DNA from: Ulota crispa
Lineage: Eukaryota; Streptophyta; Bryopsida; Orthotrichales; Orthotrichaceae
DNA: 64,000 bases
Assembly: GCA_963920765.1 (NCBI GenBank)
Contig: OY987245.1
Coordinates: 17,004,727 to 17,068,726, forward strand
Direction: 5' to 3'
Below are positions 24,087 to 39,800 of the stretch, piece after piece; positions within the stretch are counted from its first letter, which is position 1; every line of letters begins with the position of its first letter. The translations under genes and the position numbers were made by a program. Under the pieces are notes generated by a model. It worked only from the letters and a program-made list of their open reading frames with translations, did no database searches and was not told the origin of the DNA.

Positions 24087-24857
24087 TCAAAAAGTTGATC
24101 CAGAAATTGTACCCGATGGAGGCGTTACAAGCCAAGTAACAACTTCCTCCAGCAACTCAAAACCGTGGTATTTTGCAATATTTAGGAACACTTGCAGTCC
24201 TCTTTCAAACTCAACAGGGCTGACGGTGTTCGTAAATGCTCCTGCACAAGTGCACTGATCCGCTAGATGCGTTGCCTTCACCTGCCAATTCCAATAGCAG
24301 GGTTTGCTGTGTTTAGATGGTCGAAGATTATGCATACGATTACCGAAGAGCCCAGCTCGTAAGTACACACAACCATTGCAAGTAAAGAAATGGCATCGAA
24401 ATCATTACCTGCCGGCATTTTATGCACGTAAGGTCTTGAAGGTGATACAGACGGTCTCGTTGACGCACTATTTGAAGGAGAGCGTTTTCAATCCATGCAC
24501 GATCATAAGGTTGGCCACAAGAGGGCACAACGCATCGCCAGTCATGCTCCAGTAGAGCAGCATCACGGCAAAGATCCAGGTCTCTGCAGTCATTACAACA
24601 ACTGTTCCACAACTATGTGTTAATCACAAATCTAAACGTATCTGTGGCAAGAAAATACACATATTTGTCAGTAGATTTATCGAGTAAGGTAAAGCCACTT
24701 TTTGTGACAGTTGAAGTCATCCTGCACCTTGCAGTGCCATCCATTACCTGCATATGACATTTGGTAGGGTGAAAGAGCGGCATGGGTCTTCAAAGGCGGC
24801 CTCAGCAGAGAACTCCCGGACGTGCACCAACTTCAACAGGTTTTTTCTCATCACCTG
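24087..24857 (-). other. POL2: Pol epsilon C-terminal zinc-binding exons
   Basis: The exon ending at 24748 carries [14 protein letters not shown] and splices (AG/T) to [11 protein letters not shown], then [12 protein letters not shown] and the CIKCRQ exon, then the last exon 24087-24281 ([14 protein letters not shown]). The two cysteine sets (CysA, CysB) that bind the B subunit are complete. The split of the VICSxCNDC motif across an intron is confirmed by frame. Confidence 0.9.
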
Positions 24858-27800
24858 TGGTGGCAACAACTTTTAGCACTTCTAAATTTTGAACAAACTC
24901 CTTCATAGGTTGGACGTCTATGCAGTCACATCAAGAAATTGCTTTCTAAAGTAAGGGAAAATGCAGAGTATTTATAAGTTCAAATCCCAAGAAACTCAAA
25001 TTGTTGAAGTTTGAATCTAAAACGTAGCGCCTGGATGTAGCCTAGAAGCAGCAGCACGTCGTTTGAAAGTTCCTTGCAAACCAAGACGTCAAAAAGGTAA
25101 GGTTCTTACCATTATATTGTGTTGCACACGATTATCAAGAGCCAGGACAGCACACACTTGCTTAATGAACTCCAACGCTGGATCAGACATAGCCAAATGA
25201 GAGCCAGCCAATTTCGGAAACTCTCGGGAAAGTTGAGTTCCAGGATCGTCCTCGTCTCGTTTTCTTCCACTGACGAGCCTTTGCACATCTCGGACTACTC
25301 TCAAAAGTTTGTCTGTGAAATAAGACGTAATCTGCAAATGTGATCATGAGATAACAATTTAACATGTTCATGAGTGCCTATTCGTACAAAATAGGTGCTA
25401 GAAAACCTGTTCATAAATACAAATGAACGAGTCCATTTGATTGACAACCACTGGAAATGCTACTAATTTGGTGGCAAAGACATAAGAGTTAGACTAGACA
25501 GTGATGAAATACCAAGGACTTCAACGCACCTGTTCCTTGAGGTACGCAACTTCTTGCGCTTCCATATCAGCGCCAGCAGAGGTTGTGACAGAAGGTGTGG
25601 TTGATACGAATCCTCCGTCTCTATTTGCAGCAATTAAAGCTGCTCGATCTTGAGAGTGCTTCCATGGAATATAGATGTATTCTGACACTATAACTACAAA
25701 GTAATCCTGCACAACATCCAGTTTCTTGCTTTTAGTTTGATACTTTGTGTACGTTAAGATCGCATGGCTCCAACAACACAACAATGATTTGCTCTAGATG
25801 CAAACAGGCACTGCTAGGCAGAGGTGAAGTTGGATAGTACCTGTGTCACCTTCGGCAGGAACTCTGCTATGTTCCAGCTTGAAACTATCTCATTAGAGCC
25901 ACTCTGAGTTGGGTCTTCAGATAGGTCACTGGACTCGAACTCTGGTCGAACATCTTTTGCTTGAATACCACCATAATTGTACTGCAACAGCCAATCATTG
26001 AAGTCGTAAAACCTTGGAGTTATTTGCAGAAACAAAGGTCCAACTTGGACTACTGTCTGTACAATAGGTCATTTCTGTGCTTCATAGAATTCTGAGGGTA
26101 AAATGAGTGATAAGTAGACAATGTCTTCATTATTTCAAGTATAAAGTTCCGTTTCATAATCCATAGCCTATTGGATCGAATCGGTAACGTCCATCACTCA
26201 ACCTCATCCGCAGACAACGCCTATCTCGACCAACAGGATCATTGAGGTTACCTATTTTCAAGGTCATGATTTGCTTCAAGTATAAGAAGAGCATGCTGCC
26301 ATAGGAATCTAACCTGATCCATGAAAAGCAGAGAATGCCAGTAGCGCTTTGGCTCCAACTCTATCCATTCAAATAACTCCCTGGAAGACATGGCCGGTTA
26401 GAAGCAGAGGTAGAACGTCAATACGAAGAAGTTTGAACGATGTGACCAACAGTCTGATTGATATGATAACCTGAGTAAGATTCAAGATGACCTAAGGTAC
26501 TCACTATACCCAACGTTGTGATGATGGCCAAGAGCAGATTCTGATTGAAAAAGCATATGGCCCATTCGAAGTATTGCCCTATACGGATCGATAAAAAATG
26601 GGGTGATATAATGGATAAGAGATACACCTCGATTTGAGAGTCTTTAGTAGGTACTCGCAGTAGCCTTGAGCAGCTGCCATATTATACTTTCCAGTAGCTA
26701 TGATAACGCGTGAGAAGTCAGCAAAGACTATGGAAGCTCGCAACTTTCGCAACTCCGAAAGCAGCAGAGCAAACACCTTCTGCATAATCTGGCAAAAACC
26801 CGCATCCTAAACACTTAAAAGTTGCCTGAAAGACGCTCTAAAATGACAAGGGAAGGAATAGCTAAAAGAGAAAAATGAGAGAAAACGAAGATGATTCTTT
26901 CTTAACAAGACAATTTCTTAAAAATTTGACCACAACCAGATGTCAGATATTCCTCTGGTGATTGATGTAGTTCACCACACGGTAAAGTCATCAGTGGTAG
27001 ACCTAGATTTGCGAACCAATTTATGCACGAAGGATGAAGAGCATAATGGTAAGACCCCATACCTTGTGAAGGATACGGTGAAGAGCTGGGTCGTGCAGCT
27101 TTGATGCCGGACTAGCATTCCACCAACATGTAATCTCATCAGAGGAATTGACTAGGATAGTGAAGTAATATTAATCAGGTTGAACAAAAGCACGTAGAAA
27201 CTACCAGCAGGCCTGTTAATTCTACGGACCAACTCAATCAAACAGATGAGGCCGACTTAAATGTCAAACGAGATGAGAATAGCACACCTGCATAGCCAAC
27301 GGTAAAGGTGTTGCAAGAGAGCATCTGCAAATGTATTGCCAGATGAGACAGCGTCACTAAGCCAGCCTTGAACAAGCTGTTTCAGTACCCGGAAGGCTGG
27401 AGCACATGATACGCTTTCATCCCAGTTTGCTTGTCCAGATCCAAGTGTAACAGTATCCTGAGATTCTGAATTAAAGCCTAAGAGAGCACCACCTTCTAAC
27501 TCATTAATCTGGCTGCTTTTAAGCAAAGCATTCACTGCCAGGTGATGCACCTGATAACATAACCAACTTCAGTCACAAGAAATTTATTATTTCATAGAAA
27601 ACGAAATAGCCCAGTTAGTAGCTACAAATACACTTCAAAAAGCATCCGGTTGAGTATTCAATACAGCAGACTGTTCAGAAAGTGTATAACAAATCGAATG
27701 AGATAGATGAGCAGGGAGCCGAACCTTGAGTTCAATACTAATACTTCGATATGCGCCTGGGTAAATCAAAGCGGGCTGCTGAACCTAGAGGTCAAAGCAT

Positions 27801-30800
27801 AATTTACATACTAAAATCAGCTAATGCTATCAATTGGGGATCAGAATCTAACCTTTCTATTTACTAGATTGACCGATACAAAACAAATTATCCTTCACTC
27901 CGAACATAATTAGCTCTGGATGTATACCCTCCATGCTCGACAACTCTACTGTGTTTGAAATCAACAAGAGATGCTGAAGATGGTACTAAGAGAGCAATCT
28001 TACAGTATTAATCAGGAGATAATAATTTCTAAAATTTGGATTTGAAACCAGAAACGAAGAATTGAAGGGTCTACCTCATCCACAAAGCTAGGTTCCTCCT
28101 CGGGAACTCCTCCAAAATCTGGTACTCCATCGTTTGAAACCCAGAGTACCTGCATTCACGAATTTTAACGTCAAATTGAGCTCAATGCGGGGGTTGCGTG
28201 GCAGGGACGGTATGACTTCTACAAGGCGCCTACTACTTTCTGTAGCTTGGACAACACAGTTCGAGGCTTGGACCAATGGGAGCACGTCTCGCGTGGAGCT
28301 TTTACAGGTGGAGTTCCAAACTAGAGAGGGTATAAATAGAAGAGGCAATTCCAATCCCATTTGCATTCTGGCTTGCAATATTCTTGCAATTGCTGAATGC
28401 TTGAGCTGTGAGCTCTGTGAGTATGGGTGAAGAGAATACTCCTTTGTTGGGTGGGAAAGTGAGGAGTTGGTGGAGGAGGAAGATGGGCAGGGAGAAGAGG
28501 GGACGGGAGAAGAGAGAAAGGGAGAAGAGGCCTCCCGGTGGTGGGCAGGAGCCTAAAAAGCTCCTGCTCCCATTAGGGATGGTCTCCCCCTTCCCCCTGG
28601 TGGTGAGCAGGAGCCCTAAAAAGCCCCTGCTCCCATCAGGGATGTTCCACTAAATTTTTCCGGGGTCTTCGGACCCCACCCCGCCACTCTGCTGTGCCAA
28701 ACCCTAAATTTACATCTTCTGCCCTTGATCTGTCGAGAGTTTCTTATCTGATAGTTACGACGTAGAGGACTATGAGAATGCTGTAAACCTGCTTTTCATT
28801 AAAATTTTGCTTAAAAAATAATTACTGCATGTTAAGAAGCACCAGGAAGTTCATGCAATTATTGTAGTCAAACAAACTCTTGTAATATCAGATATCTCAA
28901 TAATTCCACAACTCCCGATCATGAGTAAAACCAACAAAGCTTGAAGATCTGAGACTAAGTTTAAGGCATTCACCTGCTGATGATCACGTAAAGCACGCGC
29001 AAAAAAAGTGTCTGCTGTGAAAAGAAGCCAGTCCGAATTGAAGTTTCCAAGTGGAACCTGAAAAATCAGCAATTTATAAATTATGGGGCTATCTATACTC
29101 CCACTTGAATCAGTCTATGCCAAGAGTGAATCAACATCTAGGTCGAGTATGACATTAAATCAAAGGAGAACATAATTGCTCAATACAGGCTGAAATGCTA
29201 GTGACGATTTCTACAGAGGCAAAATTACGAACGTGTGCGTATCGTGCTAGAGTAACCCTCTCCTGAAGCCATATACTGGATGCTGCACAACGTTGCATGG
29301 CTACTCTGCCAGCTAGGGGTTGCCATCCAAGTGTCTGTACATGACAACGACGAGGTTTCTCAATAGAGTGCAAAAATACAGAATATGTACAGCATAAACC
29401 ATCAGAGAGGTAACTGATGTCTTGTCGGATTATATTGCATCGAAATCGACTATTGTGAACGCTTAAAAGGACACATTGCTTAAAAAAAGCACTCTCATTG
29501 GCTGTAGGGCGCACAAACCTGATAGTGACTATCGCGGGCATTGCATGCAACTGGTATACAAGGGAATTCCGAGAGGGCTGGGATTGCAGTCTTGATTGTG
29601 TCCAAGGTTGGACATTGCACAAGAGCCAGAGTCGGAGCTCGATGCTGATCTCTGAACATCATAATCAAAGTGCAACTTGTAAATTAAAACGAGAATAAAA
29701 ATACGAGAGTTTAGGCACATACACAAGAAAACAATAAAATTGCAATATGAATCACGCAAACCTAAGTGCATAGAATACAACTTTCGACGCTAATTCAGGA
29801 ATCGGCGATTCCCATCTAAGGAATAGTAACATACATTTGAAGTAAATAGTGCATGAACAATTAGAATCTCATCGAAATCAATGAAATTATGTCAGACTTG
29901 CTAGAGAGATTCGAAACAAAATGAAACTACAGCCCTTCTACACATACTGCTACACGGACTGACCATATCTTATCCTCAGTTAACTATCAGATCAGGTCGA
30001 GCAGTTTCCAAAAGTCCTAAAGTGAAAGTAAATCTTCTAATTGGACGTGTAATCTCAAAATTCAATAGATAACTCTGTATTGACAAGAAAATGGGTTACT
30101 GAGTTATACCTGTAGTCGTTTAAATTTCTTTGTAATAAACGTCCTGCATCTGCATTACTTGAAACATATTCCACCTGCGGAGTGAATGTTACATCAAAGG
30201 CTGGCATTGGATCCAAGATAGAAAAACACTAAACGAGAAAAATAAATCTGACATAGCAGTAAAGACGAGTATACTATACATATTAGTATCAAGACAATAA
30301 TATCGATATTTAGCCATGCATTCAAGCTTCAGCTTGGTCATTCTTACCTTGCATGCCATCTCAGAAGTGTCAACGTTAAGCGGGCTCTGGTTACGTACTG
30401 CATCACGAAATTGGCGCTCCAGCTGGGCAATGGCAATTTCACGATTGTTGAAGGGATTTACAACCACAACAAGTGCTGTGGAAGTTGTAGGAGTGTACAA
30501 GGCATACAATCCCCTGTTATCCATCCAGCTGTTCTCCAAGCGATTTTCCAATGTTAGACAGTACAGCAAAGACAATGAGCTCACAATCTGAACACCAGAG
30601 CATGAAAGTTCCAGTTGGCTTGCTGCTTTCTTACCTTTCAAATGAAAATATCCTAAACGTCCTAGCATATTCTCAGCATAAGCGTACGTTAGGAACCGAA
30701 TGGCTGGCAGATGTACACACTCACTTGAAACGGAGACAGAATTTACATTTTGACACTCTTGACATGACATTTTTTTGAGCTCGATCATTAATTCAGTGAA

Positions 30801-33800
30801 AATGGAGACCAACCTGTGGTACAAGAAGATATACGGTAATTCTTCGGCTAGATATGAGCACTCTGTAGTCGTTTTCATATGAAGATCATTCAGAGACCAT
30901 CCATCCTTTATTGTATGGTTTCGTGCCTTTGAATTTACTGTACACACACAACCCAGCTGCAGCAAGGCATGTAGACCTATTGCTAGCTTCGTCTCATATA
31001 CCCCCTGCTCACGTCATCTCAAATACGGGTATTAGATTTTAGAATAACCGTCAAGAAAGAAAACACCGGGTGCATAAAGATGGAAAGAATTTCACGATCA
31101 ATTAGGTTTGCAAGACCCAGGTCGATAAATAAGGAAACTATTAGAACTGTCAGACGTACCTCCACTTCAGGATCAGCAAGATGCGCTGCGAGTTTCCTAC
31201 CCGCTACCTTAAACTGTTCCTCGTCAACTACTACCTGCATTGTACATTTCAATCAGCCTAATATTTACTATAAAATCATAGCACACTGAGAGGACATAGT
31301 GCCAAAGAAGAGCACATTTTCTGGTATGTCACAACAAGGGGGCTCCAGGTTTTACCCAGGAAGCTAAATTCAAAATTGCTCCTCGACAGTACCGCAACAT
31401 CCTATAGTCATCACAGATAACTTCAAAGCACAGATGAAATACAGGTCGATGATAGTCATATGATCTATCACAACAAATTTCCGGAAGTCAAAATCATGAT
31501 GCACGGGTGCTAAAAGCTTAGAATTAGGACAGGTTTGCATTTCAGCTGACAAAAGTCTTATACGAAGGTTCAATGCTACGCTAAATTCAACGCAACAGAC
31601 AATTACAACAGATGTGGTTATAGTCAAAATACCTCAATTGACCTCTGCAAGTTAAATTTTCTCACCTTAATAAGATTAAAAATTGGTCGTCCATGTGGCA
31701 AAATGCGAGTGACCCGTACTCCAGGGTATTCCTCAGTGTTGGATGCTTGTGTATTTAAATAAAAAACACGTGGGACTTGTAACGGGACCTTGTACATATC
31801 GCCGTCTGCGAGCACCCAAGCTGTAAACTCCCCAAGCCTCTGGGCAGGATCCAGGTGGAGAATCTGTATAAAGAGATTTCAGCCAAAAGAGAACAAGGAA
31901 TCAGGAACTGCAATAGGTGCATCATCGACAAACATGAATGAGAGGTACACAAAAGTGCACAGAGGTAAAGTGCAGGTTTGATATGAAATAGGCAAGTACC
32001 TGCCAATGAGAATGTGTTAAAGAAGCTGCTCTGTCTCGAAAGAAAGCTCCTACACCAGCTCTTGCTTGAGTTGCTCTTCCCTTCTTGTTCGTTAGAGAAG
32101 TACGTGGTGCTTCACCACTACCATTCTCAATGCCAAGCTCCGGTCTAAAGATATTCAGATAGATCATATAATATAAATTTCCAATGCTAGAGTTGGACAG
32201 AATTCACAACAGAAAGGACAGTATATAAATAAGTTCCACGTGCATGCGCAATAGAGTACAATATTTGAGTCTTCGTAATTTAATATGTGACCAATCTACA
32301 CATCAGAAGAAGTAACATCCCCATTGACCCATTCTTTAACACATTGAAGGTATGAGTATGACTAGGGATTAGTAGGATCATCGACCTGGATCGTCTTCGT
32401 TGGTCGCGAGTTTCTTTCCATTTCCTTTTCTTGTGCTCCAACCAAGCTTCGTAGTCTTCGTTCTTGTCGGGTGTAATCTCTCTTACTTTTCTTGCAGATG
32501 GCACTTGATTACCATCTTTTGATGCAGGAGCGGTTTGGAGATTACTGCTCTGTTTATCTATTTCATAGATACGAACCACAGGTCGAGGATTCTTGCGAAC
32601 ATTTTTTCGAGCACTGACCGTGTCCTCTAAATCTGCTTCAGGACGATCCTCGAGATTCGGTACCTCAACTTGGTCAACTTTTGGCCCAAACATATCTCTT
32701 AAGCTCCTTTGCCTGTACTTGTCATCTTTTTCTCGAATTTTCTTCCAAAGCCAATCAGGATGGACAACACGTGGAACTGGATTTACAACCTGTACAGGTT
32801 GACGGTCAAATATTCAACAAATAAACATTCATTTGAATATTCGGACACAGGAACCTGCTCGCTTGAAAGTACATGGATGATAGTAGTCCTAGCCTCTGTA
32901 CAAACAGCAACCTATTGGGATCCATGTGCACCACTAAACTCTTGGTTCCACATGCAACTCCAAAAACCCTCAGAAGTGTTACCTTTTGCAAGGCCGCAGG
33001 AATAGTGATTATCTTTTGAATAGTCGAATTGAGACGTTGGCGATAGTAAGCCCAATCTACAATACTGCGTAGAGCAACATCCGCTGACGACTTGCACCAT
33101 TTTCGAACATATACTCTCATTACCTCTGTAAACACACCAATAGTAATTAGATCAAGCAGTCTTTCCCTTAAAAACCTCTCAACTTCAATTAATCGCAAAA
33201 CACAAATCTGCAATACGCAACATCATTTGCGTCAATTCAGATGTACACCTAGGGTTTCATCGTTCGGAACATACCGGCCTCGGTTTCAAAAATTGCGACA
33301 GGAATTGCACGCTCACTCACCGGTGCACCCTGCATTACAAAAGATCGAGTTCAAAGAGAACACTATTGGAAACTTACAATACAACCGCCGTATTATCACA
33401 TGCATATAAGGGCAACAGAGCTGTTCAATAAGAAATTCACCTGTGGATCACGAGCGACAATGTAACGACAGCTTAGACCTTTGTCTTTCACCATTTCATC
33501 CCCCAGAAAATCAGCTAATCGCCGAGCTGTGGTAGTGGCGCACGATTTTCGATCACCATAATCTTCTAAAGATTTGCTCATTGTGCTTGATTCAGAAATA
33601 TACTCTAGTAATTCACTGTCTGCTACATCTATACCTTGATTCTGTACAAATCAATTACAGGAATTTCCGTTCAACACTTTCGAAAATATGATCAGAAAAA
33701 TGACTTCCTCGATTGATAGAAGAAAATGACGAAGTGCTTAGCATCAGTCAAGCAACATTCAAACTCGCAACATATTACGCATAATTTCATGTGAATGGAA

Positions 33801-36800
33801 CTGTTTTAAGTATGCATCTGCGTCGATAGCCTTAGAACGCACTTCAATGGCAGTCACATACCTCAAGAAAATCTAACCAGCGATCCGCAACAGCAGCTAC
33901 AGCCGCATAGCACTCTTCCAGGGTCTCCCCGTGGAGAAAATTATCAAAGATTTCTGCCTGTTATACATTATGAATCATCAAGTCAGTAGGTATCACAAGT
34001 CAACCTGATATATGCTCACCAATGATACTTTCCACAGACAAGAAATTTTCCCCAGAAGAACTTTGATGTGCTTAAAGTCTCATTTCGAAATTTAGCATAT
34101 GCGTAAGTCAAGTATTGTTTGAGTCTTGGTACACACATATTTCTGCTACTAGTTCTGTAGTGAGAGAGTCCAGAAGCAGAGCATGACTAGCACCCAAATT
34201 TAACCAATCAGACAAAGAATATGTCCATAAATCGTACTGAAAAGCTGTAGCTAGTCCTGCAAAAGTTGGGACACAAAATAATTAGACCTGGAATACTTTG
34301 ATAAGTTTGAGCTCTCCACGCCGTTTTATCTCAAATCCTTTTAGCTCTGCCAATGTGCCATCGTGGTTGAATACTGCATAACGCTTCTTGAGAAGAACGT
34401 TTTCTTCCTTGGAAGCAGGTAAAATCATAGCCTGTTTGATGCCCATCAAAGACAATAGGGACAAAAGTGTAAATTGTTGACAGCTCATGTCACGTGAATT
34501 TAACAGAGATGGAAACTAATTAATAATAAATCACCTTATAAGGCCCATCAACTTCAAACTCGATGGAGCACTCGCTACTTGTTGCATAACTTCGCTGCAC
34601 AGGATCCACCAACGTCTGCATGTGCCACACATCTTATCGTTAGACATTCTATATGCAAACCAAAACCTCAAAATCCAAACTACTCAAAATAAAAGACCCA
34701 AATTGTAATTCATCATGACCACCTAGGCATCACTTGAGTCGATATGGACCATCAAGGGGATCTCTTCACAGCAACCCAAACAAGAAGAGGAATGCAAGTT
34801 GAGAAATGTGACCTGATATTGGTCATTGGTATTTTTCAGAGCAACATCAACATTGAGCATCACACAAGGGTACGAAATAAAGTGTTTCTTCCCGGTTCTG
34901 CGAGCATGGTATAAAGGATGCTTAATATCAGTCAAAACCGTAGGAGAAAAGAGACCTAGTGAAAATCTTGACATCAGAACACCTAATATTTTGACATAAA
35001 AGCAGAATTTGCACTGCACTGATGTGGATGGAGTAACTGCATGAGTCATCAGTATTACATACTAATCCTCCAAGATGACCTCGTTTACCAAATGTAGGAA
35101 CCAAGCAATGTAACAAATAGGACTGCAAAATGTCAACGGTTCAGATGGGTGCTGTAGCAAAGTACAAGGAGGTGCAAAATCATCCTGTGAAGCTCACAAT
35201 GCCATACAAAACTCCCAAGATATGATCAGAATTGATCTAAGCGGGCAAATAAGAAAGGCAATTGTTGCATGCCATACGAAATTAAGACAGAAAAGAATTA
35301 CGCACGAGGTCTTGAACGTGAAGTTCTCTGGAAAAGACCCAGGCAGGCAACACCAGATCCCATCTGTATCAAGCTCAAGAGGCTTTCCAATTTGCTCAAC
35401 CAAGACGCGGGCATTTTGGATTATCTTTGCCCCTGTGTAAGTCACAACCCCTGCCATCTCCATGGAGTACCATCGAGCTCCTCTGCAATACACAAGTTAC
35501 AAAGTTTGAATACAAAATCATAGAGAAGCTCTTCTACTCGAGGAAATAACAAGTCACGTTTCAATTCGGACATGGACGAGATACCCTACGCAATCCATGA
35601 TGAAATAATCTACAGAATGCATCACCCACAGCCATTTAATACAGATCACTCTCAAGTTCCAGTATGCATGAAGCCCAGATGAAGTTGAAACAGAAAATTT
35701 TGATGCAAATGGGATGCTCTAGATACTTTCAGGTCTAAAACCTGGTCGTAAAAGACCACAGAACGAGATCAAAACTTAGTACATTTAACAACATCAATAG
35801 AGGGCCATCCGAAGCACTTTACTTGCGCATGACATAGCCGTAGAAAGAATTCAGAATGCATTTGTGCGCTAATTGGAGCGAATCATAGAGAATAACCATA
35901 TCCTGCAACACGTTCCAGAACACAAAATTAAAAATGAAAGTGTTTGTTTCTAAAATAAACCTCATTGAGAGCTATTACACTCAAAAATATTCAGAGAACA
36001 CAAATGGCAATAAATGACATAGTACCTAAAAGGCCTATAGAACGACATTCCGGCCAAAATCTAGAATATCTTTATACGATCATGGGACCTACTATAAACG
36101 CCATCGACTAATTTGTTTGGGCTTACCGAAGCTTCTTGGATTTTGATCGGATTGCAACTGGCTTTTGCGTCGCCGAGCTTCCCTTTCCATACCTTGTTAA
36201 GACCTTTGTATTCATAACGCCTATCTCGAAAACTGAACAGTCATAAAACAAAATTATTATTTTAAGAAAACGGAATGAGCAAAACTTGCTAGCATCCATG
36301 TGGAAAGAAATAATTGCTTCAAGCTGATGCGTACAAAATCAGGAGAAATAGTGCACCTTTTGACGGTATCTACATAGAAGGGGTTCTCTCGCATGCAGAT
36401 ACTAGCAGTTCGAACATCTGTAATCGGTTTATCCAGCACTCGTTTGTATACCTAAGATACAGCCACAAACAAAATTTGTGAATTTAGGGGTCCTGCAGAA
36501 CTACTGAGAAAACAGAGAGAAACTGCGTCTAGCAATTCCCAAGAAGCCACAAGAAAATATATCACAAAAGAATACTTGTTATAGAGACTTGAGCTCCCAG
36601 CACAGCCCAGTGGCCATAGGTTAGTAAATATAATATACAAGAAAAAGTTTATACAATTCCTGACATCGTCAGGGACTGCTCGATCGTTGATCAAACATTT
36701 GCAATATGGAAAATAAGAAAGACAATTAATAAATGCAGTGAGCAAACCACAATATAGGCATAACTTCCGACTACGTCAAAAGCATAATGCTTCATATCCA

Positions 36801-39800
36801 AAAAACCTTTTGACAGTATTTCTTCAGCCGCTCTTTCAACTTGCTCTGCTGCTCATCCTTCGGGAGATCACGGAAGTATCTAAAATGACCCCCCTCCGTA
36901 GTGGAGGGAAACTGTTCCGATTCGATTTGATTTTTCAAGTGCATGAATTCACTGGGAAAATTCAAAGGAAATTATTAGTTCTAAGTTCTCGAATAATTTG
37001 TAGGACGTTATAGTACTTAAACAGTTTCAACAAGCAATCAAAAAACGCATGAGAGCGCAGTATTACGAACAGCTGGCAAGCCAAGGTAGCACGCAACATG
37101 TTCAGAACTGGATTTTAAAACAAAAGATGGATCTACGTTGGTTACTCAAAATGACAAGGGAGCCCAAGTTACTCAGATGAGTAGAGACCTCCGTTTAGCC
37201 GCATAAGTTTCACCTCTCCAGACCCATTCCATGTCTTTCATACAAGTCTTGCCTGGGCGGTTGAAGTCGCATGCTGCACAGATCTCATCTGTTACAATAG
37301 ATGACGGCTGCAACCACGAATTCTTTTAATTAGTTATCTGAATCCCAAACATGGAGACTGCCATCATGGATAACTAAAACATTTCTGTGTCACTACTTGA
37401 CATAATAATGATAAAGTTCTCGCTGCAATCTACATACGGAAGTGCTGATCTTGCCTGAAGACGATTCGTAAGAATGATGTTGGGATACATTGCAGCCACA
37501 TCCAGATGATAAATCAGAGGGCGTTCATCTCTGATAGAGTTGTCACGAAGAACTTCAAGCTGATAAGCAAACTTAAGAGATAAGTATTTTCGATCAGCAC
37601 CACAAGGAAGTTACAGCTAGTTCAAACTGATATATACTAAATCTCCAGTAAGAGACTCTTGCAACGCTGATCAAGAAGTAAAAGAACAACAATTACATTA
37701 TTGTAAGAGATTCTGAACATGAATGATGGTAACTTTCTACAACACAAGCTGAAAGATGTGAACCTACTTTGCGTTTAATTTCTTCTTTAATATCATCATA
37801 GTTGGTCACTGTATCCAGCGACAGCTTCCCTTCCTCTTCAATTGCATACTTTAAGTCGCGATCTAGATTGTCAATCAATTTCTGCAAAATCAAAAGATAA
37901 TGAGCCTGGAAAGTACCAAACAAATGAAAGCTTTCAAGATGTGCATTGGAAAAGAATGAGAAAAAGGGATTGAAAGTCACTTGGCAAAGAGCAACAGACG
38001 GAAACTCTAATTAAGACTCGAAGTCCTCAGTAGATTTCAAAAAACATAAGAAAGCAAAGACAGAACTAAAATATGATATGATAGTGATGACTACGAATAC
38101 ACTGGCCACTTGAAGGAACCTTGAATCTTAAGAGTTGATCAAACAAAGTCCAAATTCTTTTCTGAAGGGTCATACAAGTTTGTTTGAGCTAAGGACCAGA
38201 CTGACAATAAGTTTAGGACTGTGTTGTACAGGAATCTGTATTAACTAATTCCGTGTTTAAATTTTTCTTCACTTTCAAAATTCAAATCCAATGCATCTTT
38301 TAAAATAACTTTAAAAACCTGAGAACAATTGACAACTGATAGACGAACGATCAGATGGATTCCACTCAATGCGCAGAAATTAGTATATCAGCTTCATTTA
38401 TTCAAAAGAGAGGAAGCACCTGATATGCATCAGGAATGAGATGGAACCGTGTAGGAATATCAGATCGATAGACACCACTTTCCAAACACTCCACATGCCC
38501 ACCAATGTAGGTCTCACTCTCGAGCATTCGCCCACTGTATACTTTCTCTTGTTCAGCTCTGTGTTTGTTGGGGCAGATAATGTTCCCCTCGAAAGCCTAC
38601 AGAAATCCTCACTTAGAGCTACATACAGGTCTAGATGCAAAAATATTCTTGTCATTAACAAGATGTTAAACCTCTCTGCACAGTTCACATTTCTCCTATA
38701 TCCTGAGAAAATGCTTTCCAAGAATGGAATCATAGATTTCAAGGCAACTACTGAAAGGAATGAGAACATAATAATTTACAAGCCCCCTTCACAAGCGCAT
38801 TAGAATAAACGAAAGAAAAACACGTACTTGGACCATGAGAAGCGTCTCACAGAGAGTTCCAGATCCTTTGCGCAACACTTCATCTGGTGGCATTGGGATA
38901 ATGGTTGCCAGAGAAAAGATGAACGGATGCACATATGTCATGTACAGGTAATACGTTGACACAGCATCGGACACTGAGTATGACGCCATTGTCTGCAAAG
39001 AAGAATGGTTGTAAGAGGTCAATAGAAGAAAATCTCAGCCATGGTCTACCTCCGGTCGGGATTCAAATTTCAAATGCCTCGATGGTACTTAAACTGCTTA
39101 TCATTTCGATAAGCTAAGTCGCATTTAAAGAAAATAAAGGAGTCCCCGACTTTGGTCATGTTGCAGTGAGATGGGTGGATGAAGGTCCATTTCATGAGGC
39201 AGAGATTTGAAGAAATTCATCGAAAAAAATGCGCAAACATTTCAATAAATAAACTATTCTGAGAACAAACCAATATTGCCAAGGAGCTGACCTGTGGTTG
39301 CTCAATAGCAAAACGAACCATGTCTTCAGGATTGACCTCTAACGGGTCGAAACCCAATTTGGTCTTCGTTACAGCCTGTAAGACAACTCGGTCCAATGCA
39401 TTCAAACAAGATTAAAATTTGAATTTATCAGAACCAGGAAGAGTCAAAGAGCAAAGGCTACTGCATAAGCAGGATATGCAGATGTGCTTTTAGAAACTAG
39501 TAATAAATCAATCAAACATAATGAAACTCCATGAGGACAGCAGATGAAACACCGAGCAACTCTACAGAGTGCAAGTGTAAAGTTCAAGTTATAAGTCTTG
39601 ATTATTGAAACATCTGATTTTAACTTAAAGCACCACTATATCAGCAATAACAAGGTATTTAGGAAAGGGTGATTGTACCTTGAGACCTTGACTTCCCTGC
39701 GGTAAATAACTGTCACGCTTCACCCATGCGAAGCAATCCAAGTGGCAGGCGAATTTACTCAAACACTCACCCTGCTGCTCATTATGCTTAAATCCTATCT

